Shown here one piece after another: positions 25,324-34,034 of a stretch of 42,969 bases of DNA. This DNA comes from Bacillota bacterium. GTDB taxonomy: Bacteria; Bacillota_A; Clostridia; Tissierellales; Peptoniphilaceae. The stretch spans positions 1-42,969 of the forward strand of contig JAEZWK010000004.1 in assembly GCA_023443045.1 (NCBI GenBank), read 5' to 3'. The translations under genes were made by a program, and so were the position numbers. Positions within the stretch are counted from its first letter, which is position 1; every line of letters begins with the position of its first letter. The notes beneath the pieces were generated by a model. That model was given only the letters and a program-made list of their open reading frames with translations. It was not told the DNA's origin and ran no database searches.

Positions 25324-26433
25324 ATGAAAATTTATCATGTAATTAAAGAATATGTCGTTTATACATTTAGATTACCGGTAAGTTTTTTTATGATGATTTT
25401 ATTTCCTATTATATTATTAACAGTTTTAAGTACAGTATTTACCGGAAGTTTTTCTAATGATGTTACATTTGATCATATGGATGTAGAGTATTCATTGGAG
25501 AGTGGAAATAAGTATATAGATAATTCTTTTAAAATGTATATGAACGCTTTGGAAAAAAATTTAGATATATCTTTTAAAGAGAGTAATGACCCAGCTTTAT
25601 CTCAAAAAAAAGTAGCTGATAAGGAGATTACAGCATATATAAATTTTACAGGTGTTGATAAAATACAGATCTATAAAAATGATTCCGAGAATCTAAACTC
25701 GTCTATATTAGATTTTCTGATCACTTCATATTTTGAACGATCCAATCTTTATTTATCAGTTTTGAAATTTGTGCCTGATTTTGATTTTCAGAAAATAGAA
25801 TTTTTCTCAGATAATTTTATAAAAGAAAGATCACTCCTAACAAAAGAGAATTTGAGTTCAGTAGATTATTATTCCATAACTATGATTTTGCAGATGGCTC
25901 TTTACGCATCTTTGGCAGCGGTATTTGCTATATTGGCACAAAAAAAATTGGATATCTTAAAAAGAGTTGGGCTCAGCGGAATTAGTGTATTTAAATTTAT
26001 GACAGGAACTATAATTGGTAATATGATTGTTAGCTCAATTCAGCTATTTGTTATTTATTTATATTCGGTATTGGTGTTAAAGGCAAACTTTGGCAATAAT
26101 TTGATGGCTACATTTGGAATTTATTTGTCATTATTATTCTTTAGCACGGCTGCTGGTGTGAGTTTAGGGATAGTTACAGATAAAGAGAGTTTAGCAGCTG
26201 TACTGCCACAAATAATTATTCCATTTTTTGCAATTTTGGGAGGGGCATATTTTCCTGTAACTTTCTCCATTAGTTTGATCTCTCCAATTTATTGGGCAAA
26301 TAGGGCGATTAATTCTATTGCATTTGGTGGTGATAGCGTTTACATCTATATTTCGCTTTTGGTTAATATTGGAATAGGACTTATGTTTTATCTATTTTCT
26401 ATATTGAAATTAAGAAAGGTCGTATATTCATGA
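25324..26433 (+). CDS. ABC-2 family permease, subunit 1
   Basis: 369 residues. One N-terminal membrane helix (LPVSFFMMILFPIILLTVL), an external domain of about 130 residues, then five helices with the ABC-2 core near ILGGAYFPVTFSISLISPIYW (the P-x-x-x-x-x-P-x-x-W region). Starts one base after the ATPase gene, overlaps the next permease by 4 bases (ATGA). Probably a heterodimer with it. Confidence 0.87.
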   Translation: MKIYHVIKEYVVYTFRLPVSFFMMILFPIILLTVLSTVFTGSFSNDVTFDHMDVEYSLESGNKYIDNSFKMYMNALEKNLDISFKESNDPALSQKKVADKEITAYINFTGVDKIQIYKNDSENLNSSILDFLITSYFERSNLYLSVLKFVPDFDFQKIEFFSDNFIKERSLLTKENLSSVDYYSITMILQMALYASLAAVFAILAQKKLDILKRVGLSGISVFKFMTGTIIGNMIVSSIQLFVIYLYSVLVLKANFGNNLMATFGIYLSLLFFSTAAGVSLGIVTDKESLAAVLPQIIIPFFAILGGAYFPVTFSISLISPIYWANRAINSIAFGGDSVYIYISLLVNIGIGLMFYLFSILKLRKVVYS

Positions 26434-27554
26434 TAACTATATTTAAAAACATATTAAAAACCATGTTTAGAAGAAAAGGTTTACTTATAAGTGCTTTTGT
26501 GTTTCCGTTTCTTTCTATAGTTATGATGTATGGAACTCTTATAAATAATAAAGAATATAAGGCAAATATTGGTTTTGTGGATAATGATAATAGTGTTTTT
26601 AGTGAATATATTTTAGAGCATTTAAAAAGTAATGAAAAATATCAGCTTTTTGTTGATATATCTCAAGATGATATAGATAGTTATATAGTGAATAAAAAAT
26701 TAGAAGCAGTATTAATAATAAATCAAGATTTTGGGAAAACTTTGATAGATGAGAACAAATATGATAGTGAGTTAGTCTATGGTGTAGATTCTGAAGCAGT
26801 ATCATGGCTAAAATATGATATTGGCTCTATAGTTAATAATTTGAGTGTTGTTGCGAAAGCTTCTGGGGGCAATATAGATAAAATTAAAGATATTATAAAC
26901 TCATCAAATGACTCATCATATAATATCAAAAAAATAATGCTATCAGATAATTATTTTAGCAATAAAATAATACTATATTCTTCCGGATTTTTAACCATAT
27001 TTATTTTATCATTTTCAATAATATTTGCTGAAAAAATAAATGACGATAGAAGAAGTGGAATGATAAATAGAATAGAGCTTTCAAATACAAATTTTAAAAG
27101 CTATATAGTATCTATTTTTCTCATTGGACTAATACTTATGCTAATAGAATCAATTTTAATCTATATTGGATTTATAATTTTAAAAATAAAGATTTCTTTT
27201 TCAACATTACACTATATATTGGCTATATTTTCTTTCGGGGTTTTAGCTATTAGTTTTTCATTATTTATAGCTTCTATATTTGTAGAAGATATGGCTATAG
27301 CTACTGTAGTGAATATATTTAATATGCCGCTTGCAATGCTTTCTGGGGTTATGTGGCCTGTAAGTATTATGCCAGAATTCATGCAGAAGTTGGCAAAATT
27401 TTTTCCGCAAAACTGGTTACTTACTTCAATTTCTGCGTTACAAAGTGCAGATATAAATAACTACTATATACAAATAACTAAAATTTTATTCCTTTCAACA
27501 ATTTTCATATTTCTGAGTATATTTTTTAATAAAAAATGTCATAAATTATCTTGA
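26430..27554 (+). CDS. ABC-2 family permease, subunit 2
   Basis: 374 residues with the same layout as the gene before it: helix near residues 17-36 (LISAFVFPFLSIVMMYGTL), external domain, then five helices with MLSGVMWPVSIMPEFMQKLA and FPQNWLL. It has diverged well from its partner. The promoter of the next transcription unit overlaps its stop codon. Confidence 0.87.
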   Translation: MITIFKNILKTMFRRKGLLISAFVFPFLSIVMMYGTLINNKEYKANIGFVDNDNSVFSEYILEHLKSNEKYQLFVDISQDDIDSYIVNKKLEAVLIINQDFGKTLIDENKYDSELVYGVDSEAVSWLKYDIGSIVNNLSVVAKASGGNIDKIKDIINSSNDSSYNIKKIMLSDNYFSNKIILYSSGFLTIFILSFSIIFAEKINDDRRSGMINRIELSNTNFKSYIVSIFLIGLILMLIESILIYIGFIILKIKISFSTLHYILAIFSFGVLAISFSLFIASIFVEDMAIATVVNIFNMPLAMLSGVMWPVSIMPEFMQKLAKFFPQNWLLTSISALQSADINNYYIQITKILFLSTIFIFLSIFFNKKCHKLS

Positions 27555-27579
27555 CTTATATAAAATGTGGAGTTATAAT
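27551..27579 (+). promoter_or_regulatory. Near-consensus promoter for the peptide and ABC exporter genes
   Basis: TTGACT (27551-27556), 17-base spacer, TATAAT (27574-27579). The -35 box overlaps the stop codon of the upstream permease. Expected leader of about 100 bases before the peptide gene. Confidence 0.8.
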
Positions 27580-27651
27580 GAAGTTATAATATAGTTAGAA
27601 AAAAAGATCAAAAAGTTTTATGAAAAGAAATGATTTTTATTCGAAAAATAT

Positions 27652-27667
27652 ATAAGGTTAACCTTAT
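27652..27667. promoter_or_regulatory. Perfect 16-bp palindrome in the peptide-gene leader
   Basis: ATAAGGTTAACCTTAT, symmetric in full. As DNA it could be an operator about 70 bases after the transcription start. As RNA it forms a 6-bp stem with a TTAA loop, 4 bases before the GGGAGG ribosome site, so it could affect translation start. Confidence 0.55.
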
Positions 27668-27684
27668 GTATGGGAGGTTGTCAG

Positions 27685-27771
27685 TTGAAATATATAAATG
27701 GACTCAAGCCTTGTATTCCCGAAAAATTCGATCTAGAAAATTTTATTAAATTATTATACTTGGAGGAATAA
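27685..27771 (+). CDS. 28-residue peptide, possible exported peptide or regulatory leader
   Basis: Starts with TTG 7 bases after GGGAGG, a strong ribosome site that serves no other start. The product begins MKYINGLKPCIPEK and ends in an amphipathic FDLENFIKLLYLEE, with one cysteine and two prolines. Its TAA overlaps the ATG of the ABC exporter (TAATG), so the two are coupled. The gene is too short for usual ORF cut-offs. Options: the precursor of a small exported peptide, a leader peptide that controls the exporter, or a shortened relative of a small helical family that begins M-K-Y-I-N. I cannot decide from sequence; the ribosome site and coupling support real translation. Confidence 0.55.
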   Translation: MKYINGLKPCIPEKFDLENFIKLLYLEE

Positions 27772-29354
27772 TGTTTGGTAAAAAACTTAGAATTAGTTTA
27801 AAAACAAAAGATGTTTTAATCCAAATTTTTCTTTTGATTTTAATATATTTGATATCTTTAATTTTTCCTTATGTCTATAAATATGTAATAGATAATTCAG
27901 TAGAATTTGTTTCAGAAAATCTATATCTTAAAATCGCTGCAATTGTTATATTTGCCACTCTTGCACATTTTATAATATATCTTATAAATTATATTCATCA
28001 GATATATAGTAATAATATTTCTTTTCACTATATTTCGGAATTATTAAATAAAGTACTAGATATAAAAACATCTGATTATCAAAAAATTAATAAATCAAAA
28101 ATAATGGAATTATTAAATTCAGATATTAGTGCTATGTATACATGGATAGGAATAAAGATTAACTTTCCGGTAAATGTTTTTCAAATTATAATTTTGCTTG
28201 TTATTCTTTTTAAAATCAATGTAACTTTGACCATAATTTCTATTTGTTTGACTCCTATATATTTTTTGGGGAATTTGATTACCAAAAATAAAATTACACA
28301 AATTTCAAAACAAGAAAGAGTTTGTGGGGATAATTTATTTAGTCAAATGTATAATATTGTTTATAAAAAGATAAATATCGACTTAAATAAGGCTAGAGAT
28401 TTTTTTAGAAATAAATATCATGATGCAGAACAATCTTTATTATCTGCTAGAAATAAAAGACATATATTTTTTATATTCGCTTTAGAATTTCCTAAATATA
28501 TAACAACAATTATTCCTTTTATTCTTCTTACTATTGGTATTTCTTTTGTAAATAATGGTACTTTGACAATTGGTGAATTGATAATGTATTTACAATATGT
28601 TGCCATGATTTATGAGCCAGTGTCTTCGATTTCAAACTTAAAGGCCCAAGTGGATAGTAGTAGTGCATCTTTTGATAGAATTAATGATTTTATGGATTAT
28701 AAAAATTCAGTGTCTCGCAATATTTATGGCGAAACAAAGGGATTATTAGAGATTAAAAATGCTATTATTAATAATGAAAAAGAGGAATTATTATATAGAA
28801 TTGATGATTTAGTTATTGATAAGCCGGGGCTTTATATTGTAAAAGGCGATAATGGTACTGGTAAAACTACTTTATTTAATCTCTTGACTGGAGTATATGA
28901 TTCTAATCAAATCATAGCTGATAAATTTATGATTTGTGATGGTTTAAAGGATAATATTAGTTATATGTATAATCCTGCTCTATTATTTGATGGAACTGTT
29001 TTAGAGAATATTCAGCTTGATAATGATTCAGCGGATGAGAGAATTGTTGATTTAAATAATAGGTTTAAAGCTAAAGATTTATCATATGTTGTAAAAACTA
29101 ATCCCAATAATTTATCTTTGGGTGAGCAACAAAAGTTGTTCCTAATAAGAGCGTTTTATGAGGATAAAAAAATTATTATTTTAGATGAACCTTCTGCAAA
29201 TTTGGATTTTGATTCTAAATTAATTTTACGCGATTATATAAATGAGTTAAAAAAAGATAAGTATGTATTTATAATCGCTCATGAAAATGTATTTGAGGAA
29301 ATAGCTGATAAGATATTCGAAATAAAAAATAACGTTTTGACAGAACAAAAATAA
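27771..29354 (+). CDS. Single-chain ABC exporter (membrane plus ATPase domains)
   Basis: 527 residues. Residues 1 to about 300 contain six membrane helices of the type I exporter fold; about 330-527 hold the ATPase. Walker A GDNGTGKTT with K365; signature NLSLGEQQKL (LSLGE instead of LSGGQ); Walker B IIILDEPSANLD; H-loop IIAHEN. The ATPase domain is short for an exporter (about 200 instead of 240 residues), and no N-terminal C39 peptidase is present, so it does not cleave a double-glycine leader by itself. Its start overlaps the stop of the 28-residue peptide gene; the ribosome site GGAGG lies in that gene. The peptide is the obvious candidate substrate or regulator. Such exporters act as homodimers. 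Confidence 0.88.
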   Translation: MFGKKLRISLKTKDVLIQIFLLILIYLISLIFPYVYKYVIDNSVEFVSENLYLKIAAIVIFATLAHFIIYLINYIHQIYSNNISFHYISELLNKVLDIKTSDYQKINKSKIMELLNSDISAMYTWIGIKINFPVNVFQIIILLVILFKINVTLTIISICLTPIYFLGNLITKNKITQISKQERVCGDNLFSQMYNIVYKKINIDLNKARDFFRNKYHDAEQSLLSARNKRHIFFIFALEFPKYITTIIPFILLTIGISFVNNGTLTIGELIMYLQYVAMIYEPVSSISNLKAQVDSSSASFDRINDFMDYKNSVSRNIYGETKGLLEIKNAIINNEKEELLYRIDDLVIDKPGLYIVKGDNGTGKTTLFNLLTGVYDSNQIIADKFMICDGLKDNISYMYNPALLFDGTVLENIQLDNDSADERIVDLNNRFKAKDLSYVVKTNPNNLSLGEQQKLFLIRAFYEDKKIIILDEPSANLDFDSKLILRDYINELKKDKYVFIIAHENVFEEIADKIFEIKNNVLTEQK

Positions 29355-29374
29355 AGAGGCTAAGCCTCTTTTTT
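29353..29374. terminator. Bidirectional terminator between ABC exporter and amidohydrolase
   Basis: AAAGAGGC, loop TAA, GCCTCTTT, with T residues after it on + and a TTTATTTTT run on the - strand. It serves both convergent genes and overlaps their stop codons. Confidence 0.85.
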
Positions 29375-30557
29375 ATTGCCAATTTAATATTATTTTTTCT
29401 AGAGCATTGTAAAAGAAAATTAAATCATCTTCCGGAAAGTCGAATGTTTTGTCGTGATGCGGGCCTTTTAAATCTGTCCCCAATAATAGATGTATAGTTT
29501 TTGCTTCAGGATTAAATTGTTTAACTTTTTGCATTATGAGAGTTACATCTTCACTAGCACCGAATTTTGGGAAAAGTGTTGTTTCTATATTATTATCATT
29601 TAATATTTTGGAAATTTCATTTACTGAGTCGTGATCATTTTCATAATAACATTGTGCGCTTCCATCTATAACAAAAGATGCGCTGGCGCCATTTATCTTT
29701 GCTAAATTATGTGCTAGATTTTCCAATTTACACACTATTTCATTTAATAATTCATCTGTAAAACTTCTTACATCCATTCCGACAGAAATATGATCCATAA
29801 CTGCATTTATAGAATTGCCACCTTTTATAGTGCCAAAGTTTATTATATTTCTACACCTAGAATCTTTTAGCATTTCATTTGCTAGATTATAATAACTCAT
29901 AAAAATAGGTAGGACATTTATTCCTTCTTCTGGTGAGTTGCAAGCATGTGCTGATTTTCCGTAAAAATCTAAAAGTATTTTTCTTACGCCTAAAAATGAA
30001 GTGCTACCCACTCCGATGGTATTTTGTTCTTGACCAAGACCTATGTGATATCCAATCATTTTATACACATTTTGCATAATCCAATCGCCCAGACGTATAG
30101 CTCCTTTTACATTTTCTTCGGCCGGTTGGAATAAAAATCTAAAAGATGCATCTATATTATTTTCTGAAATTGTTTTTATAAGTTCGATCAAAAGGGCAGC
30201 GTGACCGTCGTGACCACATGCGTGCATATTATTATTTGTAGAGTTGAATCCTTTTATAAATGGATAGTGATCATTTGATTCTTCTTCTTTTATAGGAAGA
30301 GCATCTATATCAGCACGGATTAGAAAAAAAGGCGCTTCTCCATATTCTACAACTAGCCCTGTTGCATTTTCTTTTATCTCAAAATCAGAATTTATGGGAT
30401 GAGAATTTTGTTGTAATTGAAGACCGCCATAAATTTTTATATTTTTTAATGATTTTAATTTATCGTAAATAAATTTTGTAGTTTCTACTTCTTGCCATAA
30501 TAATTCTGGAATTTTATGAAGATTTCTTCTATTTTCTATTAAATTATTTTTATTCAT
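29373..30557 (-). CDS. M20-family amidohydrolase (aminoacylase/hippurate hydrolase type)
   Basis: 394 residues. Metal ligands of the M20D family: HACGHDGHAALL (C and two H), FQPAEENVKGA (E-E), and GYHIGLG (H), with a final H in LLGTDLKGPHHDKTFDF. Start-of-fold HKIPELLWQEVETT and RADIDALPIKEEE fit as well. The lid domain (KSAHACNSPEEGINV) is present. These enzymes remove acyl or aminoacyl groups from N-acyl amino acids or peptides. AGGTGAT precedes ATG on the - strand. Cytoplasmic, no signal peptide. Its neighbourhood to the peptide/exporter is convergent, so co-regulation is not implied. Confidence 0.9.
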   Translation of the reverse strand: MNKNNLIENRRNLHKIPELLWQEVETTKFIYDKLKSLKNIKIYGGLQLQQNSHPINSDFEIKENATGLVVEYGEAPFFLIRADIDALPIKEEESNDHYPFIKGFNSTNNNMHACGHDGHAALLIELIKTISENNIDASFRFLFQPAEENVKGAIRLGDWIMQNVYKMIGYHIGLGQEQNTIGVGSTSFLGVRKILLDFYGKSAHACNSPEEGINVLPIFMSYYNLANEMLKDSRCRNIINFGTIKGGNSINAVMDHISVGMDVRSFTDELLNEIVCKLENLAHNLAKINGASASFVIDGSAQCYYENDHDSVNEISKILNDNNIETTLFPKFGASEDVTLIMQKVKQFNPEAKTIHLLLGTDLKGPHHDKTFDFPEDDLIFFYNALEKIILNWQ

Positions 30558-30682
30558 AGCATCACCTATGCTTATTATATATTATTATTAATATTAAATC
30601 TATATTACATATAACGTTTTTTAGTTTAATTATTTAAAAAAAAGGTTATACTTATAGTATGAATCATAAAGGAGGTATAAGT

Positions 30683-33130
30683 ATGTCAAAAAGATTTATA
30701 GCAACTAGTTTAGTAGTTATTTTAATGCTTGCGACAGTATTTACATTTAATTCAAAAGCTGATTCAGAAAGAATTAAATATTTAGTTGATAAAAAGATAG
30801 TTGTAGGTGATGAATCAGGTAATTTAATGTTAGAAAAAGAAATTACCCGTGCAGAACTTGCAAAAATTTTGGTTTATGCTATTGGAGAAGAAAATTTAGC
30901 GGACAGTCTAAAATCAGCTCCATCATTATTTAGCGATATGAAGGAAAACACATGGGCAAATGGTTATGCTAACTTAGCTAAAACAAGAGGTTTTATTGTT
31001 GGTAAACCAGGAAATTTATTTGCACCAAACGATTTTGTAACTTATGAAGAAGCTATAAAAATGTTTGTAACAATTGGTTTGAATAGAGATCTAACCGATG
31101 CAGAAAAAGTTGGTGGCGCTTCATGGGCAACTCCATATATATTAAAAGCTAAAGAACTTGGTTATACCAAAAATTTAGGTGAAGTAAATTATAAATCAAA
31201 CGCTCCTAGAGAAAAAGTTTTTGATATTTTATATGAAGTATTAATCGCTAAAGAGAATAGTCAAAAATTTGAAACTAGAGGATTAGTTCAAGAAATTTTA
31301 GATAATAACCAAGCAAAAGTTTTAGTTTATAACAGCAAAAACGAAAAATTGGTAAAAGCATCTGATATTATTAAAGTAAAATTTCCTCAAAATTTAAATG
31401 CTGAAGATTATCTAGGAAATATGATCGATTTTAATTTAGATGAAAATAATAATATCTTCAATCCAACAGTTGCAAAAGAATATGAAACATTGTATGGAAA
31501 ATTTGATTTTGGAAAAGATGGATTATTATATCCTGAAAATTCAAAAAGAGGTTACATTGTAGAAGAAAATAACGAAAAATTATTAAATGATTCATTGGTT
31601 TCTATAGTACACAATGATGATGTATACTCTCTAAAAAAATATAAAGATGAAGTAAAACCTGAGCTTTCAATCGTTACAATTCACAACTCAAAAGTTGTAT
31701 TCATCAGAAGCTTTAGTTTTAAAGACATCTCTCCAGTTTTTTCACACGAAGATAGTATTATTTACACAATTAGAGACGGTTCTCATAACTCCAAAGCAAG
31801 ACAAAATGTAACTAAGGCTCTATTATTTGATAAAGGATTATTGACAAAACTAGATCCAAAAAACATTGTGGCTGATGATATTTTACATGTTTATAAAGAT
31901 GGTTATGCAATTGTAACTAAAAATTCTATTGTAGATGCTAAATTTAAAATAGAAAAAAAAGGAAATATTGTTGGACTAAATATTAAAGGATATTTCTATC
32001 CATTTTCTAAAGAAGATGGCAGAAAAGCTATAGCTACAGTAAATTATGAAGAGTTTGAAACTGTAAATCCAGAAAAAATTTCTGATACAGTAAAAGCTAT
32101 GGAAAAAAATAATTCAGTAGTATTAGTAGACTTATTTGAAAATGTTCAATTATTAAGAGGTAATGTTTCTCAAAAAGAAGATATTGCATTTGTTACTGGT
32201 GTAGTATCTGACTCAATGAGATTACAAAGCAAACAAAAAGAAAGTTTTGAAGTAAAAGATTCTTATAATATTTCTCTAAATAAGGGAGATAAAGTTATAA
32301 AAATGGTTAACTTCAATAACGGTGATTTAGTTTATACATTTGCAAAAGATGATGGTGTTCAAAAAATCGCATTACTAAAAACTAACGAAGAGTTAGAAAA
32401 AGAGAAAAAAGCAGTTGATGTAAAAGATGGAAAATTAGCTATAGAGCTAAATCCATCTAGAGGTAGATACCAAACTATTTCTGTTGGTGGAAAACTTTTT
32501 GAATTAAATAATAAATCAAATGTTGTACTATATAGAAATGGAAAATACGAATTCACTGATTTAAAATTCATTTTAGACAATGCAAATCCTAGAAGAAATT
32601 TACAAGCATATGTACTAACAAATTCTGAATTTGAAAAACTAAATTCTGGTACCAAATTACCTGTAATCAATCGTGAAGATTTAATTCATACAATCTTATT
32701 TACAAATTTTGAATCCACAAAAGAAATTGTAAAATCTAAAGTAGTAGAATTAAAATTTGCATATAATAAAATTGATAATGAAATCAATGGAACAGATGCA
32801 TATGGTGAAGTTGTAAAATACAATGTATTCAAAAATGCTATTATTTCTGATTTAGGAGCAAATGATATAGTTGAATTAAAATTATCTGACGACAATGAAG
32901 TTGTAGATGCTAAGATTTTAATCAAAGCAGATGCTAGATTGTATAAGGTAAATTCAATTTTAGATAATGCTGGAATAACAGAAGTAAAATTAGAAAGAAT
33001 TGATAATAAAGATGTTATACAAAAATTCTTATCTAAACAAGTTGTTATTTTTGGAGAACTAAAAGAAGGGTCAACAATTCAAATGTATACAACGGATGAT
33101 GATATCACAGTAATTCGTGTTATAAAATAA
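30683..33130 (+). CDS. Large SLH-domain surface protein
   Basis: 815 residues from ATG 30683, which follows AAAGGAGGT; an ATG at 30659 is upstream of that site and rejected. Signal peptide at about 1-28 (ends SKA). Residues about 30-200 hold three SLH repeats (KEITRAELAKILVYAIGEE, LFSDMKENTWANGYANLAKT, NDFVTYEEAIKMFVTIGL). The rest, about 600 residues, is beta-rich and lysine-rich without a motif I know; it seems to contain related short barrels such as RGLVQEILDNNQAKVLVYNS near 205 and LYKVNSILDNAGITEVKLER near the end. It could be an S-layer or other wall-bound protein. No cysteine-based anchor. It forms its own transcription unit, ended by a strong terminator. Confidence 0.82.
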   Translation: MSKRFIATSLVVILMLATVFTFNSKADSERIKYLVDKKIVVGDESGNLMLEKEITRAELAKILVYAIGEENLADSLKSAPSLFSDMKENTWANGYANLAKTRGFIVGKPGNLFAPNDFVTYEEAIKMFVTIGLNRDLTDAEKVGGASWATPYILKAKELGYTKNLGEVNYKSNAPREKVFDILYEVLIAKENSQKFETRGLVQEILDNNQAKVLVYNSKNEKLVKASDIIKVKFPQNLNAEDYLGNMIDFNLDENNNIFNPTVAKEYETLYGKFDFGKDGLLYPENSKRGYIVEENNEKLLNDSLVSIVHNDDVYSLKKYKDEVKPELSIVTIHNSKVVFIRSFSFKDISPVFSHEDSIIYTIRDGSHNSKARQNVTKALLFDKGLLTKLDPKNIVADDILHVYKDGYAIVTKNSIVDAKFKIEKKGNIVGLNIKGYFYPFSKEDGRKAIATVNYEEFETVNPEKISDTVKAMEKNNSVVLVDLFENVQLLRGNVSQKEDIAFVTGVVSDSMRLQSKQKESFEVKDSYNISLNKGDKVIKMVNFNNGDLVYTFAKDDGVQKIALLKTNEELEKEKKAVDVKDGKLAIELNPSRGRYQTISVGGKLFELNNKSNVVLYRNGKYEFTDLKFILDNANPRRNLQAYVLTNSEFEKLNSGTKLPVINREDLIHTILFTNFESTKEIVKSKVVELKFAYNKIDNEINGTDAYGEVVKYNVFKNAIISDLGANDIVELKLSDDNEVVDAKILIKADARLYKVNSILDNAGITEVKLERIDNKDVIQKFLSKQVVIFGELKEGSTIQMYTTDDDITVIRVIK

Positions 33131-33158
33131 AAATGAGGGCTTTAGGCCCTTATTTTTT
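33131..33158 (+). terminator. Terminator after the SLH protein gene
   Basis: AATGAGGGC, loop TTTAG, GCCCTTATT (one G-T wobble), then TTTTT. Confidence 0.9.
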
Positions 33159-33161
33159 TGC

Positions 33162-33190
33162 TTGTATAGTTATATAATATAAAGTATAAT
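33162..33190 (+). promoter_or_regulatory. Promoter of the NAD kinase operon
   Basis: TTGTAT (33162-33167), 17-base spacer, TATAAT (33185-33190). The transcript would begin only about 10 bases before the ATG, barely including the GGTGA ribosome site. Confidence 0.7.
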
Positions 33191-33206
33191 TATATTGGGT
33201 GAAGAT

Positions 33207-34025
33207 ATGAGTTTAGTAAGATTAATATACAATGAATACGAAGAATCTCTTTTGGTGTTAGATGAATTAAAATCTAGATTTGATTCCATAGGAATTAAAT
33301 ATGTGTATGAATCTATGGATAATTTAGATAAAAATAATAAATGCGATATAAATATTGTAATTGGTGGAGATGGAACTTTTTTAAAAAGTGTAAGAAGTCT
33401 TGATTTTCCAGATGAATTATTTGTAGGAATAAATACTGGAAAGTTAGGCTTTTTTCAAGAGATTTGGAAAGAAAATATTCCTAAGCTAATTCATATTATT
33501 TCAACTGGAGAGTTTTCTATTAATAAATTAAAATTATTGAGTTTAGAAGCTTACAAAACAGATGGTACCAAAGAAAATTTTTATGCTATAAATGAATTTT
33601 TAGTACGCGGAGATTATTCTAAAGTAACTCATCTAGATTTGTATATTGATGATATTTTTGTAGAAAAATTCTCTGGTGATGGGTTAATTATTTCATCCAG
33701 TATAGGAAGTACTGCGTATAATTTTAGTGTGGGCGGTTCTGTGGTAAATCCAAAACTTGAAATTATGCAAGTAGCTCCACTTGCGCCTATTAGTTCCAGC
33801 GCGTACAGATCATTATTAAATTCTATAATTACTCCCGAAGATTCTGTGATCAAAATAGTGCCGAATACTAAGTATTTTAAAGATATTATAATTCTAAGAG
33901 ACGGAGAAGAAATAATTGTAAAGAATATACAGGATTTAAAAATAACTTTGGATTCAAAAACAATAAATAGATTGATTGTAACGGATGATTCATATTGGAA
34001 TAATTTAAGAGATAAATTTATATAG
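33207..34025 (+). CDS. nadK: NAD kinase
   Basis: 272 residues. Phosphorylates NAD to NADP with ATP or polyphosphate. Signature GGDGTFLKS near residue 50, then NTGKLGFFQEI, NEFLVRGDYSK, the glycine-rich FSGDGLIISSSIGSTAYNFS, and PLAPISSSAYRSL. Start at ATG 33207 after GGTGA; an in-frame TTG at 33195 would lie at the very 5' end of the mRNA. Followed after 9 bases by the DUF1846 gene, same operon. Confidence 0.95.
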   Translation: MSLVRLIYNEYEESLLVLDELKSRFDSIGIKYVYESMDNLDKNNKCDINIVIGGDGTFLKSVRSLDFPDELFVGINTGKLGFFQEIWKENIPKLIHIISTGEFSINKLKLLSLEAYKTDGTKENFYAINEFLVRGDYSKVTHLDLYIDDIFVEKFSGDGLIISSSIGSTAYNFSVGGSVVNPKLEIMQVAPLAPISSSAYRSLLNSIITPEDSVIKIVPNTKYFKDIIILRDGEEIIVKNIQDLKITLDSKTINRLIVTDDSYWNNLRDKFI

Positions 34026-34034
34026 AGAGGTTTT

